Source of the DNA: Paludibacteraceae bacterium
GTDB taxonomy: Bacteria > Bacteroidota > Bacteroidia > Bacteroidales > Paludibacteraceae
Direction of reading: 5' to 3'
DNA length: 64,000 nt
NCBI GenBank assembly: GCA_024401565.1
Contig: JAKSKU010000005.1
Location: 23,329 to 87,328 of the forward strand
The notes under the pieces are model-generated. The model did not search any database, was not told the DNA's origin, and saw nothing but the letters and a program-made list of their open reading frames with translations. Positions within the stretch are counted from its first letter, which is position 1. Each line of letters starts with the position of its first letter. The translations under genes were made by a program, and so were the position numbers. This document shows positions 34,578 to 43,535 of this stretch, piece by piece.

Positions 34578-35306
34578 TTATGTGTAAAGACCACCGTTGA
34601 CAGAGATTGTCTGACCTGTAACGTAAGCAGCCTCTTTAGTACACAAGAAACCAACTACAGCGGCAACCTCCTCTGGCTCACCGAAACGGTTAGCTGGGAT
34701 CTGCTTCTTCAACTCAGTCTCATCCAAATCCTTAGTCATATCTGTACGGATGAAACCAGGAGCTACAGCGTTGACAGTGACGTTCTTCTTTGCAACCTCC
34801 TGAGCCAAAGCCTTAGTGGCAGCGATGATACCACCCTTAGCCAAAGAATAGTTAGTCTGGCCAGGAAGACCCTTCAAACCAGATAGAGAAACCATATTTA
34901 CAATGCGTCCGAATTTCTTTCTAACCATTGGCTGAAGAAGAGCACGAGTGACGTAAAGGAAACCGTTGACTGTGATGTCGATAACGTTTCTCCAATCCTC
35001 GTTAGTCATGAACACCATGATCTGGTCGCGACGGATACCAGCGTTGTTGACCAACACCTCAATATACTCATCCTTGTGAGCCTCCTGCCAAGCAGTGATT
35101 GCCGACTCTGTTGCCTCGCAATCAGCCACGTTGAACTTGATGATCTCACCGTCGCTACCCTTTTCTCTAACCATAGCCAAAGTGTTAAGAGCTTCGGCCT
35201 CATTTGATTGATAGTTGATTAGCACGTAGTAACCCTGCTCTGCCAACTTGATTGAGCAAGCTCTACCGATACCTCTCGAACCACCTGTAACAAGTGCTAC
35301 TTTCAT
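34578..35306 (-). CDS. fabG: 3-oxoacyl-ACP reductase FabG
   Basis: 242 residues, short-chain dehydrogenase. NADPH motif TGGSRGIGR near residue 7, NNAG near 87, catalytic Ser in VSLSG and Tyr/Lys in NYSLAKG. It reduces 3-oxoacyl-ACP. Sequence details (VNNAGIRRDQIMVFM, VSLSGLKGLPGQTNYSLAKG, QTISVNGGLYT) look like FabG copies in Bacteroidota aryl-polyene/flexirubin clusters more than the housekeeping one, and an LpxL-type acyltransferase follows. No ketosynthase or dehydratase is near, so the cluster would be broken up or the gene relocated. A -7 box TAGTTTTG lies at 35340-35347. Confidence 0.9.
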   Translation of the reverse strand: MKVALVTGGSRGIGRACSIKLAEQGYYVLINYQSNEAEALNTLAMVREKGSDGEIIKFNVADCEATESAITAWQEAHKDEYIEVLVNNAGIRRDQIMVFMTNEDWRNVIDITVNGFLYVTRALLQPMVRKKFGRIVNMVSLSGLKGLPGQTNYSLAKGGIIAATKALAQEVAKKNVTVNAVAPGFIRTDMTKDLDETELKKQIPANRFGEPEEVAAVVGFLCTKEAAYVTGQTISVNGGLYT

Positions 35307-35396
35307 ATCTTAATTCTTGAATTTTCGTAAAAACGTTTGCAAAACTACAAAAAACATTTGAGTTTTGAAAATGCAACACAAGATTGGATTGAAAAA

Positions 35397-36641
35397 TCAT
35401 AACGTCCATCTGACAAAGGAGACGACATGAATGATTCCTTCTTCCACATTGATATCTTCATTTTCATCACAAGTTATGATATAGCCTTCTGTCAGCGAAT
35501 ATGCCTTCATAGCAGAACGTACCCCATCCAACTCTCGATTACGTGTTTTTTCATCACGTATAGTCATGCACACCTGATATGCCTCAGAAATACGGATACC
35601 TTCTCGCACAATAAAATCGCACTCATTACCGTCGTTATGATAAAATAGTTCCTTTCCTCGTCGACGCAATTCAATATAAACTGCATTTTCAAGTCGACTA
35701 CCATCATTTGCACTAAAGCTGAATCCGATAACACCAACAAGTGCATTGTCTATAAAATAAATCTTCTTGGGACTTTTAATCTGTTCTCCAACTTTGACAT
35801 CATACTTTGGCAATTGACCCACCAAATATGTCTCTTCCAAATATGAGATATAGTCTTTTATAGTCTCAGCACTTTTCACCCCGACTGCTTTAGCAACAGA
35901 ATTGTAAGTAAAAAGATGTGTCGCATTGCTGATTAAATAATAAACAGTCTCTCTCAATGGTCTTTCTGCCGACAATTTATACCGGACAATAATGTCGCGA
36001 TATATGATATCATTATACAATGCTTTTAAATACTCAACATTTTTACTTCTGACATATTGTGGAAAACCGCCTTCTAAAAGGTAATTGTTCTGAACATTTT
36101 GCAACAAAGCACGTCCTTCTGTAGTAAAAAAAGAATCACGTGGCACATCAATACCCTTCACCTCTACATATTCCTTCAAAGAGAACGGATACACCTCTTT
36201 ACTTACATGACGACCAGTAAGAAGAGTGCCAAGTTCACGACTGAGCATTTTTGCATTGCTTCCAGTCACAATCACCTTATTTCCGTGTTTATAAAGTCGG
36301 TCGACAAAACGTTCCCATCCGTCAACTAACTGAATCTCGTCAAAATAAAATGTACGCTGCAAACCAAAATCTTCTACAAAAACATCGTAAAGCAACTGAA
36401 AATCATCTACAGTAAAATGAAGCAGACGATCGTCATCAAAACTTATGAAATAATCCTTTTCCACTCTGCTTGATCTGATTTGCTGCATCAAAATGGACTT
36501 TCCACAACGTCTGACTCCTGTAAGCACCAACACCTCTTGACAATCAACAAGTCCTTGGTCTATGTGCCTTTTTATCCCTAAATCGACATATAGATTTCGC
36601 TGATCATAAACAACTTGTCTTATCTGCTCTTTCGATATCAT
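35397..36641 (-). CDS. AAA_14/DUF4143 ATPase
   Basis: 414 residues. Walker A TGVRRCGKSIL at about 41-51, Walker B-like TFYFDEIQ near 97-104, sensor-like VIVTGSNAKMLSREL, then a DUF4143 C-terminal half with a nuclease-like stretch NDGNECDFIVREG near residue 345. This family is very widespread in Bacteroidota accessory DNA; its role is unknown, with mobile or defence-related functions proposed. It is complete and alone, directly downstream of a 33-base tandem array (36673-36795). Confidence 0.88.
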   Translation of the reverse strand: MISKEQIRQVVYDQRNLYVDLGIKRHIDQGLVDCQEVLVLTGVRRCGKSILMQQIRSSRVEKDYFISFDDDRLLHFTVDDFQLLYDVFVEDFGLQRTFYFDEIQLVDGWERFVDRLYKHGNKVIVTGSNAKMLSRELGTLLTGRHVSKEVYPFSLKEYVEVKGIDVPRDSFFTTEGRALLQNVQNNYLLEGGFPQYVRSKNVEYLKALYNDIIYRDIIVRYKLSAERPLRETVYYLISNATHLFTYNSVAKAVGVKSAETIKDYISYLEETYLVGQLPKYDVKVGEQIKSPKKIYFIDNALVGVIGFSFSANDGSRLENAVYIELRRRGKELFYHNDGNECDFIVREGIRISEAYQVCMTIRDEKTRNRELDGVRSAMKAYSLTEGYIITCDENEDINVEEGIIHVVSFVRWTL

Positions 36642-36672
36642 ATTCTAACTATTTTTCTGTCACAAAAATAAT

Positions 36673-36795
36673 AATCCACATTGACAATCGCAACTTTTCA
36701 AAAAGAATCCATATTGACAATCGCAACTTTTTAAAAAAAATCCACATTGACAATCGCAACTTTTGAAAAAGAATCCATATTGACAATATGTATTC
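36673..36795. repeat. Tandem array upstream of the AAA_14 ATPase (33-base period)
   Basis: Four units starting AATCCA at 36673, 36706, 36739 and 36772, exactly 33 bases apart. The shared text is AATCCA(C/T)ATTGACAATC then GCAACTTTT and A-rich DNA; the last unit is partial (ends ATTGACAATATG). The array starts 31 bases before the ATPase ATG. The units are contiguous, with no spacer variation of the CRISPR kind. Confidence 0.88.
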
Positions 36796-36815
36796 TAAGA
36801 AATCCACAACAAAAA

Positions 36816-36843
36816 AGCCAACCAAGCATTTGCCCGGTTGGCT
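36816..36843 (-). terminator. Terminator of the GH8 gene
   Basis: AGCCAACC (36816-36823) with GGTTGGCT (36836-36843), then TTTTTTG on the minus strand, 20 bases after the GH8 stop. Confidence 0.82.
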
Positions 36844-36863
36844 CTTTTTATAATTATCAAATA

Positions 36864-39800
36864 TTACTCTGTAACCACTCTCTTTTGTCCACCTACGACA
36901 TAAACACCCTTAGATAAACCATCAAGTGCTTTGTTTGAGCAGACTTGCTTCTTTACCAACTGACCATATGCGTTATACACATCGACAAGCGCATTATCAT
37001 CATTTGAGATCTGATCTACAGAAGTAAGACTCTTTGCAACCATCTCAAGCGGTTGTGAACTTACATATTCTTTAGAGTCTGAGATTGTAGCATAAGTTCT
37101 ATATACACTAGCACCGTCTACGCCTACATACTTACACTTATAGCTAAAGCTTCCTTTCTCTCCTATATTCATCTTATCTGTACTATAAGTAACAACACCT
37201 GAATATATGGTTCCTGGAGCAGATTTCTCATATTTTGCTGAAGTATTCTCATCAGTAAACGAGACGAATTCAAAACCAAGCGGTATCGTATCAGCCACCA
37301 CTACGTTCGTTGCCGCTACTCCGTTATATGGAGCATCACCAAGAATCTTACGCCATGAGTGGCCATCGTACTCCTCCACCAAAACAGTCGTGTTTACCTT
37401 GTCTGCATTATCACAAGCGCTTCTGATAACTTTGTCGACATCCTCAATCTTATCAGGATTTTGGAATGAAGGAGAAACAGGGTAATACAAACCGTCTTCT
37501 TCATCCTTTTCTAATTGGCTCCATGAATCGGTAAAATCAAGATCTAAGTACATAGGATGCTGAATATGTGTACATAATCTTATAGGGAAGTCAAATTTGT
37601 TTCCATTATTCAGAGGCCCTGCAAACCACGAGCAATAGATGGTATTAGCGGCCAAGAAATCCTTCGGTTTAATTCTAAAAATCATATTGCCATCCGATAC
37701 AGGTTCTATGATAAAACGATTTTCATCAGAATTCCCCAATTCATGGTAGATTCCTTCTGCAACTATAGTCTTACCTATCAAATCAGTTTTATCTGTCTTT
37801 AAGAAACAAGATACTCGATAATTACCTACATTCACATACGGTTCTACAGCATCGTTGTATACTCTTAGATTAACATCGCATTTCCATTTATCCTCAATAC
37901 CACCAGCCACTGCAAATGTGACTCCGGTTCTACCTCCAGTCAAGAAAGGAAGAGAATCCGTATTGGCAAAAGACACTGTAAACTCTACTTCATCATCTTT
38001 CTTCAACGAATCTATATCAGCACTTTTTGTCACACTCAACGCATTAGGAATGATATCGATTGAATTACGCTGCATTGTAGCAGTAATATGGTTAGGATAT
38101 TCATCTGTCTTGCTGACCTTTCCGTTGTCACATGTAACAGTCGCAACAGGTGAATACTTGCCGCTTGCTCCAGGCAAAACCACACATCTGTATGTGATTG
38201 TTTGTATTGTTTTTGCCAAGTTTGGTGCATTCAAATCAAGAGCAGCACCTTCAATATCATCACTCTTGAATCCATCTATTCCATGATAATCCCACTGTAT
38301 TGTGTTGGTAGCAGCGTCATATTGTTTTTGTTTTTCTGCGTCAACCAAAGCGAATTCTTTTGGCAGAGTCTCTGTGATGACAACATTTTTTGCCTCTGCA
38401 GAACCATAGTTACGGACTGTCAACTGATACGTGATGGTATCACCCACACGACAACTGCTGACACTATCTTTGACAGAACGGTAGATTCTCAAGTTTGAGC
38501 CTGCTTCCATCTGCGACGGTGCTGCATAGTTGCCAGTCAAGGCCATCATTCCAGCCTGACGAAACCATCCATCCATATATATTGGAACACAATGACCGTC
38601 CTCAGTTACACCATGACAATCATAAATAGAATAAACAAAATTGTAAAGTTCACCCATCAAATCATAGTCTTGTGCTCCGATTGCTGCAAACGAGGCTGCA
38701 CCTTTATTACGACAATTTGGAAATAAATTATCATCTACCCCAATACCTGTCATTGGATCAGTCTGCATAGGCATTGTCTTTGGTCCATTTATGCCATAAT
38801 CAGGAGTTCCATATACCAGACAAGAATTCTCAGAAGCATCATTCCACTTCATTGGATTCTTCAAATAGTTTGATAGTCTTACAGCGGCATCATACTCATG
38901 TGTGTTCTTGCCATCAACCACCTTGTGAGCCACAGGATCCCATGAATATTGTGGATTGCCATGCCATACATAGTTACTGATCGTACGCCATGGGTTACGG
39001 AAGTCTTCTCCTAAAATGTAATTGGAGAAGGATGTTTCTGTACCATCCTCATTTACACTACACCAACCAGCTAGAGGAACTGCATACTTGTTCTTGGCGA
39101 TAAGTTCTCCCATCAACCAATCAGATGACGCTTCTGCACGACGGAACTGTTCTGCCTCCCAGCCATTTGTCACCCCAAGTTCCTTCGACAAAGAGATTAG
39201 CAAGTCGTAAAACTCACGGAAATATGAAGGTGCACTGTAGTCGGTATGCTGTTGAGTTCCACTTCCAAACTCTGGGACCAAACCAATTCCTTTTACATCT
39301 AACATCTCCGTTTCAGAAGAAAGATCGTATGGAAAAGAGAATATCGGCATAGAATCTGAAAAGACCACAGGATTTTCGGATGCCCATGAAGTAGCTTCAT
39401 TCCAAACATCACCACCTTTTACATAACCGTCCAATCCAACAAGGCCTGAATTGACTCGCAATTTAGTTTTGTCATATTTCAAATCTATTTGGAACCCAGT
39501 GCTAAGAGCAACAAGACCACGGACAACCTCAATCAATTCCTGCTTGTAACTGATAGGATTTCCACAAGCATCTAGGACCTTCTCACCCTTATCGTTAAGC
39601 ATAAATTCTCCCCACTGCTTGTATGCCACATATAAAGCCAAAGCAATGTCCACATCTCCGGCAGCGGCAGTGTTATTAGATTCTCCAATGCCGACGTCAC
39701 CTATCGCAAAAGGGCCATACCTATAGTCTGACGAATAATCCGAGCAATCCATATATCTCTTTGTTCGATTGCGTCGTTTGTCGTGCGTACACATCCAATA

Positions 39801-40175
39801 GCCATCGAATGTGGTTTTATCCGCCATATAGGCAGCTGCAAGTAGTGCATAACCGTCGCCTTCCGTACAATCGAATGCCGCTTTATATGGAGTCCAAATA
39901 TACTTGATTCCTTCCCACTCCTCACCAGTATATTCAAACTCGTTGGCATGCAGCTGATAGGCGTCGCGTATATGCTGCTCAATCTCAGCATGAGTCAAAC
40001 CGTCTGCTAATTTTGTACCCAAGTTTCCTCCACACGCATATTCCATAAACTGTGGGAACGGATAGGCTGGATTGCCAGAATTGATATGGACTTTTACAGC
40101 ATTTGCATTGCATGCAAGTCCTAAAGAGAACAATATAGGGGCAATCCTTCCAATCGTAAATTTTTTGTCTTTCAT
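36864..40175 (-). CDS. Secreted GH8-family glycosidase with DUF11 domains and T9SS-like tail
   Basis: 1103 residues. Signal peptide about 1-26. Residues about 35-555 match glycoside hydrolase family 8, whose general acid Glu is in CTEGDGYALLAAAYM near residue 103 and an Asp in AAGDVDIALALYVAYKQWG near 175. GH8 enzymes cut beta-1,4 glucans, chitosan or xylan. Then DUF11-type repeats (VGDTITYQLTVRNYGSAEAK; KKDDEVEFTVSFANTD; late NIGEKGSFSYKCKYV) and a T9SS sorting-like end (VDVYNAYGQLVKKQVCSN to GVYVVGGQKRVVTE). A surface-displayed enzyme is likely. Minus-strand leader contains a perfect 10-base hairpin (40197-40206 with 40215-40224). Confidence 0.83.
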   Translation of the reverse strand: MKDKKFTIGRIAPILFSLGLACNANAVKVHINSGNPAYPFPQFMEYACGGNLGTKLADGLTHAEIEQHIRDAYQLHANEFEYTGEEWEGIKYIWTPYKAAFDCTEGDGYALLAAAYMADKTTFDGYWMCTHDKRRNRTKRYMDCSDYSSDYRYGPFAIGDVGIGESNNTAAAGDVDIALALYVAYKQWGEFMLNDKGEKVLDACGNPISYKQELIEVVRGLVALSTGFQIDLKYDKTKLRVNSGLVGLDGYVKGGDVWNEATSWASENPVVFSDSMPIFSFPYDLSSETEMLDVKGIGLVPEFGSGTQQHTDYSAPSYFREFYDLLISLSKELGVTNGWEAEQFRRAEASSDWLMGELIAKNKYAVPLAGWCSVNEDGTETSFSNYILGEDFRNPWRTISNYVWHGNPQYSWDPVAHKVVDGKNTHEYDAAVRLSNYLKNPMKWNDASENSCLVYGTPDYGINGPKTMPMQTDPMTGIGVDDNLFPNCRNKGAASFAAIGAQDYDLMGELYNFVYSIYDCHGVTEDGHCVPIYMDGWFRQAGMMALTGNYAAPSQMEAGSNLRIYRSVKDSVSSCRVGDTITYQLTVRNYGSAEAKNVVITETLPKEFALVDAEKQKQYDAATNTIQWDYHGIDGFKSDDIEGAALDLNAPNLAKTIQTITYRCVVLPGASGKYSPVATVTCDNGKVSKTDEYPNHITATMQRNSIDIIPNALSVTKSADIDSLKKDDEVEFTVSFANTDSLPFLTGGRTGVTFAVAGGIEDKWKCDVNLRVYNDAVEPYVNVGNYRVSCFLKTDKTDLIGKTIVAEGIYHELGNSDENRFIIEPVSDGNMIFRIKPKDFLAANTIYCSWFAGPLNNGNKFDFPIRLCTHIQHPMYLDLDFTDSWSQLEKDEEDGLYYPVSPSFQNPDKIEDVDKVIRSACDNADKVNTTVLVEEYDGHSWRKILGDAPYNGVAATNVVVADTIPLGFEFVSFTDENTSAKYEKSAPGTIYSGVVTYSTDKMNIGEKGSFSYKCKYVGVDGASVYRTYATISDSKEYVSSQPLEMVAKSLTSVDQISNDDNALVDVYNAYGQLVKKQVCSNKALDGLSKGVYVVGGQKRVVTE

Positions 40176-40230
40176 ATTGCTTGTTTCTTTAAATCATTTG
40201 ACATCACATCTATCTGATGTCAAAAGAAAA

Positions 40231-40263
40231 AAAGATCTGGACTCATACAAAATCCAGATCTTT
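40231..40263 (-). terminator. Terminator of the duplicated GLUG gene
   Basis: AAAGATCTGGA (40231-40241) with TCCAGATCTTT (40253-40263), perfect 11-base stem, then TTTTTTTC on the minus strand. Confidence 0.85.
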
Positions 40264-40287
40264 ATAATTTATACTCCGCAATGTTTG

Positions 40288-42498
40288 TTATCTAACCACA
40301 ACCTTAAACGAGTTGTCGCCAGCAATCACAACATAGATTCCATTGCTCAAGTTGCCGTTAAGATTAGTTACATCCATACCAAAGATATTGTAAACGCGGA
40401 ACGACTCTGCACCTACAACATTAACAGTATTGGAAACAACGTAAACATTAACACCCTCGTTTGCCACAACATCATCAAGACCTACATATATATTCTTGAT
40501 GCTATCATACTTGACAATTCCACGTGAACTATCAAACAATGGGCGCTCGTCTACATTTATAGTCTGGTACCAAACTACATCCTGATCCTGATTTAGCAAA
40601 TAAGTGATCTCACCACTCTTAAACTGAGTTAGTGTAACATTCTTAGCAGCGTCTGTGCTAGAAGAGAACGATATAGAATTGAAATAACAGTTTGTGAATA
40701 CAGCATCGCTACTAGCCTGTTCAAAACCAATAATTGGGCCTGTGATTCTTGAGCCCTGGTTTGCACCAATGCTATAGCAGTTTTTAACTACAGATGCCTT
40801 CTCGTAGCTACCAACGATACCTCCCACTCTCGACTCTCCAGAAACAACTCCTAGGTTGTAGCAGTTGTTGACTGTACCGTCAGAAGTAGCACCAGCGATT
40901 CCTCCTGAACCCCAGTCATCACCACTTGAGATAGCTCCTTCATTATGGCAACGTGTAATCTCCGCGTCTTTAGAAAGGTAACCTACAATACCACCGGCAA
41001 ACTTAACGCATGATACGTTTGTATAGTTGTGACAATTGTCAATCACTGTATTTGTAGCATAACCTGCAATAGAACCAGTCGAACCAGCCTTTGATGTAAC
41101 TGTTCCTGAAGCAATAGTTAGATTCTGGATACGTGCATTTTCAACAACACCAAACAAACCTTGGTAATTGGTTGTTCCATTTACATACAAATTAGTAATA
41201 GAGTGTCCGTTTCCGTCAAACACACCAGAAAAACGGTTTTTAGTGTTTCCTATTGGATTCCAAGTTCCTCTTTCTTTTCCACATACTGTAGACATGTCGA
41301 TGTCTGCAACAACTACTCCACATGCATTAGTGTTGCCCGAGTCCACATGCTGAGCAAACCACAACAACTCGTCAGCATTGCTGATTCTGAATGGAATTTC
41401 TACTGTACCTTCACCAAAACCAACATATGGATCTTCTGGGACAATAGTATCTGGAATTACAGGAACAATAGTATCTGGAACTACAGGTATATGATTGAAA
41501 TACGACATGTTTGCAGAATCCATCAATACTACATAATGAGTAGGATCAAGCACTGGTATAGCATCCTCTCCAATTGTCTGATACCAAACAAGAGTATCAT
41601 TATTTAAAAGATAAGTGATCTCTCCGCTCTTAAACTGATCTAGTGTCACATTCTTTGCAGCATCTACACTAGAAGAGAACGATACGGAATTAAAATAACA
41701 GTTTGCGTACACAGCACTATTAGAAGCCTCTTCATAACCAATAATTGGGCCAGTGATTCTTGAGCCTTTGTTTGCTCCAATGCTATAGCAGTTTTTTACT
41801 ACAGAAGTTCTCTCGTAACTTCCTACGATACCACCTACTCTCGACTCTCCAGAAACGACTCCTAGGTTGTAGCAGTTGTCGACTGTAGCGTCAGAAGTAG
41901 CACCGGCAATACCTCCCGAACCCCAGTCATCTCCACTTGAGATAGAACCTTCATTATGGCAACGAGTAACCACCGCGTCTTTAGATAGGTAGCCAATAAT
42001 ACCACCGGCAAACTTAACACATGACACATTTGTATAGTTATGACAGTTTTCAATAACTGTACTTGAAGCGTAACCCACAACCGCACCAGTCGAACCATAC
42101 TTTGAAGTAATTGTTCCTGAAGCAATAGTTAGATTCTGAATGCGTGCTCCACTAACAATGCCAAACAAACCTTGATAATGGGTTGTGCCATTTATATACA
42201 AATTAGAAACAGAGTGTCCGTTTCCGTCAAATACGCCAGAAAAAATGTGTTCTTTAACTCCAATTGGAGTCCAAGCACCTTTTTCTTTTCCGCATACTGT
42301 AGACATGTCGATGTCTGCAACTAGCTCCGCACATAGTTTTGCATCATCATTCACTTGTTGAGCAAACCACAAAAGCTCATCTGCACTGCCAATCTTGTAC
42401 GGATTCTCTAGTGAACCGTCTCCCTTTGACGGAGCCACCTGAGCAAACAAAGCTACACTGACAAATGAAGCTGCAATAAGAGATAAAATTTTATTCAT
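40288..42498 (-). CDS. Secreted GLUG protein with internal duplication and T9SS-like tail
   Basis: 736 residues from the chosen ATG, which gives a clean signal peptide (MNKILSLIAASFVSVALFAQ); an ATG 45 bases upstream adds unrelated residues. Two nearly identical blocks of about 295 residues (about 27-320 and 364-660, DNA offset 1011 bases) each open with ADELLWFAQ and run through GLUG-type turns (GVFDGNGHS, GLFGxV, GGIxGYLSKDA, GGIVGSYE). They are joined by a Pro/Val/Asp linker (VVPDTIVPVIPDTIVPEDP). The tail (VVGAESFRVYNIFGMDVTNL to GIYVVIAGDNSFKVVVR) is T9SS-like and close to that of the gene at 27942. Probably a surface binding protein. Confidence 0.85.
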   Translation of the reverse strand: MNKILSLIAASFVSVALFAQVAPSKGDGSLENPYKIGSADELLWFAQQVNDDAKLCAELVADIDMSTVCGKEKGAWTPIGVKEHIFSGVFDGNGHSVSNLYINGTTHYQGLFGIVSGARIQNLTIASGTITSKYGSTGAVVGYASSTVIENCHNYTNVSCVKFAGGIIGYLSKDAVVTRCHNEGSISSGDDWGSGGIAGATSDATVDNCYNLGVVSGESRVGGIVGSYERTSVVKNCYSIGANKGSRITGPIIGYEEASNSAVYANCYFNSVSFSSSVDAAKNVTLDQFKSGEITYLLNNDTLVWYQTIGEDAIPVLDPTHYVVLMDSANMSYFNHIPVVPDTIVPVIPDTIVPEDPYVGFGEGTVEIPFRISNADELLWFAQHVDSGNTNACGVVVADIDMSTVCGKERGTWNPIGNTKNRFSGVFDGNGHSITNLYVNGTTNYQGLFGVVENARIQNLTIASGTVTSKAGSTGSIAGYATNTVIDNCHNYTNVSCVKFAGGIVGYLSKDAEITRCHNEGAISSGDDWGSGGIAGATSDGTVNNCYNLGVVSGESRVGGIVGSYEKASVVKNCYSIGANQGSRITGPIIGFEQASSDAVFTNCYFNSISFSSSTDAAKNVTLTQFKSGEITYLLNQDQDVVWYQTINVDERPLFDSSRGIVKYDSIKNIYVGLDDVVANEGVNVYVVSNTVNVVGAESFRVYNIFGMDVTNLNGNLSNGIYVVIAGDNSFKVVVR

Positions 42499-42697
42499 AT
42501 ATAAACATTTAATAATTATCATTATTGAGGCACTTCTCCGCAAATCACCAATAGCCTATTAATAATCAACATATTACAAGATAGGATTTATATAATAGAT
42601 GCCTCAAAACGAGAATTGCAAAGGACTTAACATTTCGCATCTCTTTCGTGCAAACCGTATATAATCACTTATACCTACCATTACGGTTGCAAATGTA
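42499..42697 (-). promoter_or_regulatory. Promoter and long leader of the duplicated GLUG gene
   Basis: Minus-strand -7 box TACATTTG at 42690-42697; the transcript would have an untranslated leader of about 185 bases. It can pair GATGC (around 42644) with GCATC (around 42600) and holds an inverted GAGGCA/TGCCTC. No known riboswitch pattern was recognised. The remainder up to ung (42698-42759) is AT-rich with no gene. Confidence 0.45.
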
Positions 42698-42759
42698 CTT
42701 ATATATTTTTTAAATACATTCAAAATTATGCTTTTTAACACATATTAACTTAATATTTG

Positions 42760-43422
42760 CTACCACGCGATCTCTCCTTTTCCATGCTGTCTCAAGTATT
42801 CGTTTGCTTTGCTGAAATGTTTACAACCGAAAAAGCCACGATAAGCTGATAGCGGAGACGGATGTGGAGCTTTCAACACCAAGTGTTTCTTTGTGTCTAT
42901 CACTTGTCCTTTTCGTTGAGCCTGCGAGCCCCACAACATGAAGACAAGGTTTTCTCGTTGAGACGATAGCAATTCCACCACCTTATCCGTGAACTCTTCC
43001 CATCCTTTGCCCTGATGGCTCAACGGAGTGGCGCGACGTACCGTCAACACATTGTTTAGAAGCAACACTCCTTGTTTTGCCCAACGCTCAAGAAAACCGG
43101 AATTAGGATATGGCACGTGCATATCGTCGACAATCTCTTTATAGATGTTCTGCAACGACGGTGGAATCTGCACGCCTGGTTGCACAGAGAATGCCAAGCC
43201 ATGTGCCTGGCCCGGCTCGTGGTATGGGTCCTGACCAAGTATCACAACCTTCACGTCTCTGAAGGGAGTAAGGTCGAATGCTGAAAATATTTTATTTCCA
43301 GGAGGATAGATTTCCGCTTCCTGATACTCTTTTCTAACGAATGACGTGAGAAGAGAGAAATATGGCTTTTCAAATTCGGGTGCCAAAACTTCCTTCCACG
43401 ATTGTTCTATTCTAACGTCCAA
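42760..43422 (-). CDS. ung: Uracil-DNA glycosylase
   Basis: 220 residues, family 1 UDG. Water-activating motif GQDPYHEPGQAHGLAFSV near residue 62, LLLNNVLTV near 123, and the DNA-intercalation loop HPSPLSAYRGFFGC near 186. Removes uracil from DNA at the start of base-excision repair. Length normal. No operon partner; a degenerate dispersed repeat separates it from dnaB. Confidence 0.96.
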   Translation of the reverse strand: MDVRIEQSWKEVLAPEFEKPYFSLLTSFVRKEYQEAEIYPPGNKIFSAFDLTPFRDVKVVILGQDPYHEPGQAHGLAFSVQPGVQIPPSLQNIYKEIVDDMHVPYPNSGFLERWAKQGVLLLNNVLTVRRATPLSHQGKGWEEFTDKVVELLSSQRENLVFMLWGSQAQRKGQVIDTKKHLVLKAPHPSPLSAYRGFFGCKHFSKANEYLRQHGKGEIAW

Positions 43423-43479
43423 AACAATTAATAGTTAATGGTTAATAATTAATAGTTTGCAAGAGCATAAAATTTATAT

Positions 43480-43535
43480 TTCACGCTCGCGGTGTGGACG
43501 GGGCAATGGCTCTCGCCCTTTGCAATCCTCAATTA
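43480..43535. repeat. Dispersed repeat, copy C (degenerate)
   Basis: TTTCACGCTCGCGGTG...GCTCTCGCCCTTTGCAATCC shares the start and end of the core of copies A and B, with the middle altered. It lies just after the dnaB stop. Confidence 0.55.

Noticed and set aside
36673-36795. CRISPR array
   Set aside because: Units repeat over their full 33-base length with no variable spacers, only four units exist, and no cas gene is near.
42499-42697. Known riboswitch class in the leader
   Set aside because: No conserved core of cobalamin, TPP, SAM or other familiar riboswitch was recognised.
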